Assembly (NCBI GenBank): GCA_034698045.1
Contig: JAQGAU010001076.1
Coordinates: forward strand, 1-21,591
Direction of reading: 5' to 3'
DNA: 21,591 nt
Source: Paramacrobiotus richtersi
Lineage: Eukaryota > Tardigrada > Eutardigrada > Parachela > Macrobiotidae
The stretch's first letter is position 1, and every line of letters starts with the position of its first letter. Both the position numbers and the translations under genes were made by a program. Shown in pieces: positions 19,018 through 21,591 of the stretch. The notes beneath the pieces were generated by a model. It searched no databases, was not told the origin of the DNA, and saw only the letters and a program-made list of their open reading frames with translations.

Positions 19018-20918
19018 ATGGCTAATCGACTTAACGAAACTGCATCATGCTTGGAACCGTGTTTTAAAGGCAAGCGCATTTTGGTTACGGGAGCCAGCAG
19101 AGGTAAAATGTGACGAACTTTGTGAGACAAATTGTAAAATAATTATCTACAAATGCAGTACTACATATATATGTGATGATATGGTTCGGCTCAACTAAGA
19201 ATAAAGGTTTTACGTTTTATTTGTTTCCGTTAAGGAATTGGCAAAGCTATTGCGCTAAGACTATCACAACTCGGAGCCGTTGTCGTTGGGCTTGGTGCTA
19301 CAGCAGAGAATCTGGAAAGCCTAAAACGAGAAGTAAGCCAACAAATTATTAACCGGCATGGCAAAATTTATAGCGAATTACGTGGTATATCGTGCAAGTT
19401 AGTACGTATGTTCGGTGATAATTCAGTTTACCGCAGTTTTGGCTGCTTGCAGTTTCCTGTGTAATAATTAATTAACTTACTGAATATTTAATTAAAAACA
19501 ATTAGTAACATATAATCTGTTTTCTATGCAGACGCTACAGCTGACTGGAAGACTGAATGCAAAGCATCTGAATCATAACAAACGTAATAAATTAAAACTG
19601 CATTTCGTGCTATATATAGTTTTGCTTGCTGAGCATGACAACGTAATCTGTTGTACGGTTTTGTGCCACGGTAACACGCGATACAGGACAAGCAATTAAA
19701 AAATCATGCTTTCAGTTATTTTACCAATATTAGTATTTAAGTGCTATATATTTTTCAGTTTCTTTCTTATATTGTATTATCATGATTTTACACTTACACT
19801 TACACTGTACAATTATTGATGCACGTTTAATTTAGTATTTAGTTGCTTTTTGTGGCATGTAGTTATCTGTGTTCGCATAATTATAAAGTTGTTGGTTAGT
19901 GTCCACAAATTCACACACTCCAAGTCGACATCAGCGACTGGAACGCTACTAAGCGCGCCATAGAATCGGTGCTACCCATCGATATGCTGGTCAACAATGC
20001 AGCACTTCTCATAACGGAAACGTTTCTCGATGCTACGGAAGAGTCACTCGACCGGTAATCAAGACCATTCTCGGGCAGCATGATGACCTTTACCATGAAA
20101 TTTGATTGATAGGACAGTAGCAGTGAATTTGAAAGCGGTTGTCAACATATCTCAGGTATGTACGTTGAGAACCTTGTATACGCTGGCAGAACTTGAAGAT
20201 TGTCTGTTTTGGATGAGCAGATCGTGGCAAAATCGTTGATCGAGAGGAAGACATCCGGCTCGATCGTTAATGTCTCCAGTTGTGCCGCTAAAATTGCCGT
20301 ACCCAATCATTGCGTTTATGCGGCTACGAAAGGTGCTCTGGATGCCCTAACGCGTAACATGGCGATGGAGTTGGGACAATACAATGTTCGTTCGTAATTC
20401 GTGTGTGTATTTGTCCAGGGTAACATTTGGTGTTATATCTGTCTACAGAGAATTATTAATGAATATTAATCATTTTCTACCCATATTTTATTACCTTTAT
20501 ACTGTAGTGATCTGATAGTGCTACGTCTTGTAAAACTGACCTTGCGCTGATGTACCATATTTAGATCCGCGTTAACGGAATCAACCCGACGGTCATCGCA
20601 ACGGATATGTCTGCGAAGGCGGGTTGGGGAAATGCGCAGAACGCTAAGCCTCTCTTGGATCGAACTCCGTTACGCAAATTCGGAGGTGAGTTCGTGGATC
20701 CAGATCATCGATCACAAGTCCGTTTAATGTTGAAGTTAAACACTAAACATCAAGGCAGAACGCTACGAGCTGACTTATAGTACGGCATGAGTGAATCGCC
20801 TTGCTGTTTTACAGAAGTGGACGACTGTGCTAATGCCGTAGTGTTTTTACTGTCTGACCAAGCAAAATACCTTACTGGAGTTCATCTGCCGGTGGACGGT
20901 GGGCTTCTGGCAACGTGA
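19018..20918 (+). CDS. Short-chain dehydrogenase/reductase, L-xylulose/dicarbonyl reductase-like, copy 2
   Basis: Seven exons: 19018-19102, 19235-19332, 19900-20054, 20113-20155, 20221-20385, 20565-20685 and 20815-20918 (TGA). Phases are identical to copy 1, giving 256 residues. Motifs are TGASRGIG near residue 25, [11 protein letters not shown], Asn118 (VAVN), Ser147 (VNVSS), Tyr160 and Lys164 (YAATK), then [25 protein letters not shown] and [13 protein letters not shown]. Exons 2, 3, 4 and 7 have exactly the same lengths as in copy 1 (98, 155, 43, 104), which proves tandem duplication. Exon 5 is the full 165 nt and ends at an unusual GTTCGT donor. By family: NADPH-dependent reduction of L-xylulose and dicarbonyl compounds, as a cytosolic homotetramer. 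This copy has every element of the SDR fold and is likely the active one. Confidence 0.9.
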
Positions 20919-21520
20919 CCTTTCCAATCCGCAGTGCTTTTAGCAGCTGTTTGCGCCTTAACCAATCAGTGACCTAGTGTCAGCATCATCTTGTTAATCC
21001 TAAATATAGCTTCAATTTTTGCAGTATGACATTCTGTTCGACTGATATAAGCATTACTTTGCTATGTGTATGAGGAAGAGGTATCTAAATACCTATTATT
21101 TAAATCTGCTTGTGCAGTAAGAATTGGAAATTAGGCATGAAATACACCTGTTGAGCGACGTTGAAATCAAGAAGTACGCTGGTCTGTTTAGCATTTTTCT
21201 CTGGAGTTTAAAGATCTCGGTAACAGTGCCTACGCACTGTTGGCAGTTCTGTGTGGTTTTTCGCGGTTTCAACAAACAGGTTTCCAGCTTTTAGATTTCT
21301 CTAAATTTATTGCGGCTTTTACTTCAATTTTCCTGTTCGATTTCTTTCTCGCACAACGGCCATAATCGTCGGAGCACTTAAAAACCAGACGACATATCCA
21401 AAACAATCCGAAAAAAACAACTATAGCAAAAGGTCACACTAACCACTACGCACAAACTAACAAGCTAAGAACAACACACGCCGCATCACTCCGTTGGCGG
21501 ATCCTTGGACGGAATCCCAT
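20919..21520. other. Convergent spacer after DCXR-like copy 2
   Basis: 3' UTR of copy 2 on the plus strand and of an incoming minus-strand gene. No coding sequence or structured RNA seen. Confidence 0.5.
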
Positions 21521-21591
21521 TTAGAACTTGTAGGTGGGATACTCGCGGCCATAACCATAGGTCGTGGTGTTGGTGTCACGTGGGTAGTACG
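21521..21591 (-). CDS. C-terminal end of an unrecognised Tyr-rich protein (rest outside window)
   Basis: On the minus strand a frame enters from the right edge and encodes YYPRDTNTTTYGYGREYPTY followed by KF and TAA (21523-21521). Only 22 residues are visible. The Tyr/Thr-rich, low-complexity character and a GC-rich codon pattern unlike the flanking spacer suggest a real coding end. The family cannot be named from this piece. Confidence 0.5.
   Translation of the reverse strand, partial: YYPRDTNTTTYGYGREYPTYKF

Noticed and set aside
1..21591. CRISPR arrays, bacterial operons, phage or viral genes
   Set aside because: The window is intron-rich animal DNA. I saw no direct-repeat/spacer pattern, no clustered intronless genes and no viral protein motifs.

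Overview
This is a eukaryotic, almost certainly animal, nuclear genome segment. Nearly every gene is split by GT-AG introns of about 150-1,400 bases. Exons are balanced in base composition, while introns and spacers are AT-rich with simple repeats. The gene families (GT31 and GT92 glycosyltransferases, MATH-BTB, Kunitz and WAP secreted proteins, DCXR-type reductases) point to an invertebrate, probably an ecdysozoan. A tardigrade-like genome is my best guess, but nothing in the window proves it. I rebuilt the gene models by matching splice sites and codon phase, and almost every exon is too short to stand out as an ORF by itself.

Layout from left to right. (1) 1-1043, +: the 3' end of a GT31 galactosyltransferase, two exons. 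(2) 2237-3329, +: a complete single-domain secreted Kunitz inhibitor, three exons. (3) 3837-6554, -: a complete secreted Cys-rich protein ending in a WAP-like domain, six exons including an apparent 11-nt microexon. Its largest intron holds a ~943-bp element with terminal inverted repeats. Genes 2 and 3 converge. (4) 7087-15520: a duplicated locus. Unit A has an intact GT92 glycosyltransferase (+), a convergent MATH-BTB gene (-), the upstream region of that gene, and a decayed GT92 exon-2 fragment. Unit B repeats the same order, but its GT92 copy lacks the 5' end and is a pseudogene, while its MATH-BTB gene is intact. (5) 16103-20918, +: two tandem DCXR-like short-chain reductase genes with the same seven-exon structure. 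The first lacks 11 codons at the end of exon 5. (6) 21521-21591, -: the C-terminal end of an unrecognised Tyr-rich protein.

There is no sign of an operon or a dedicated multi-gene pathway. The structure is best read as small gene families growing by local duplication: GT92/MATH-BTB as a block and DCXR as a tandem pair, next to a convergent pair of secreted disulfide-rich proteins of protease-inhibitor type. The most informative points are the duplication breakpoint, which explains why one partner gene died and the other survived, the in-phase microexon, the seven-Cys WAP domain, and the in-frame exon-end loss in the first reductase. I found no tRNA, rRNA, CRISPR array or recognisable transposase.
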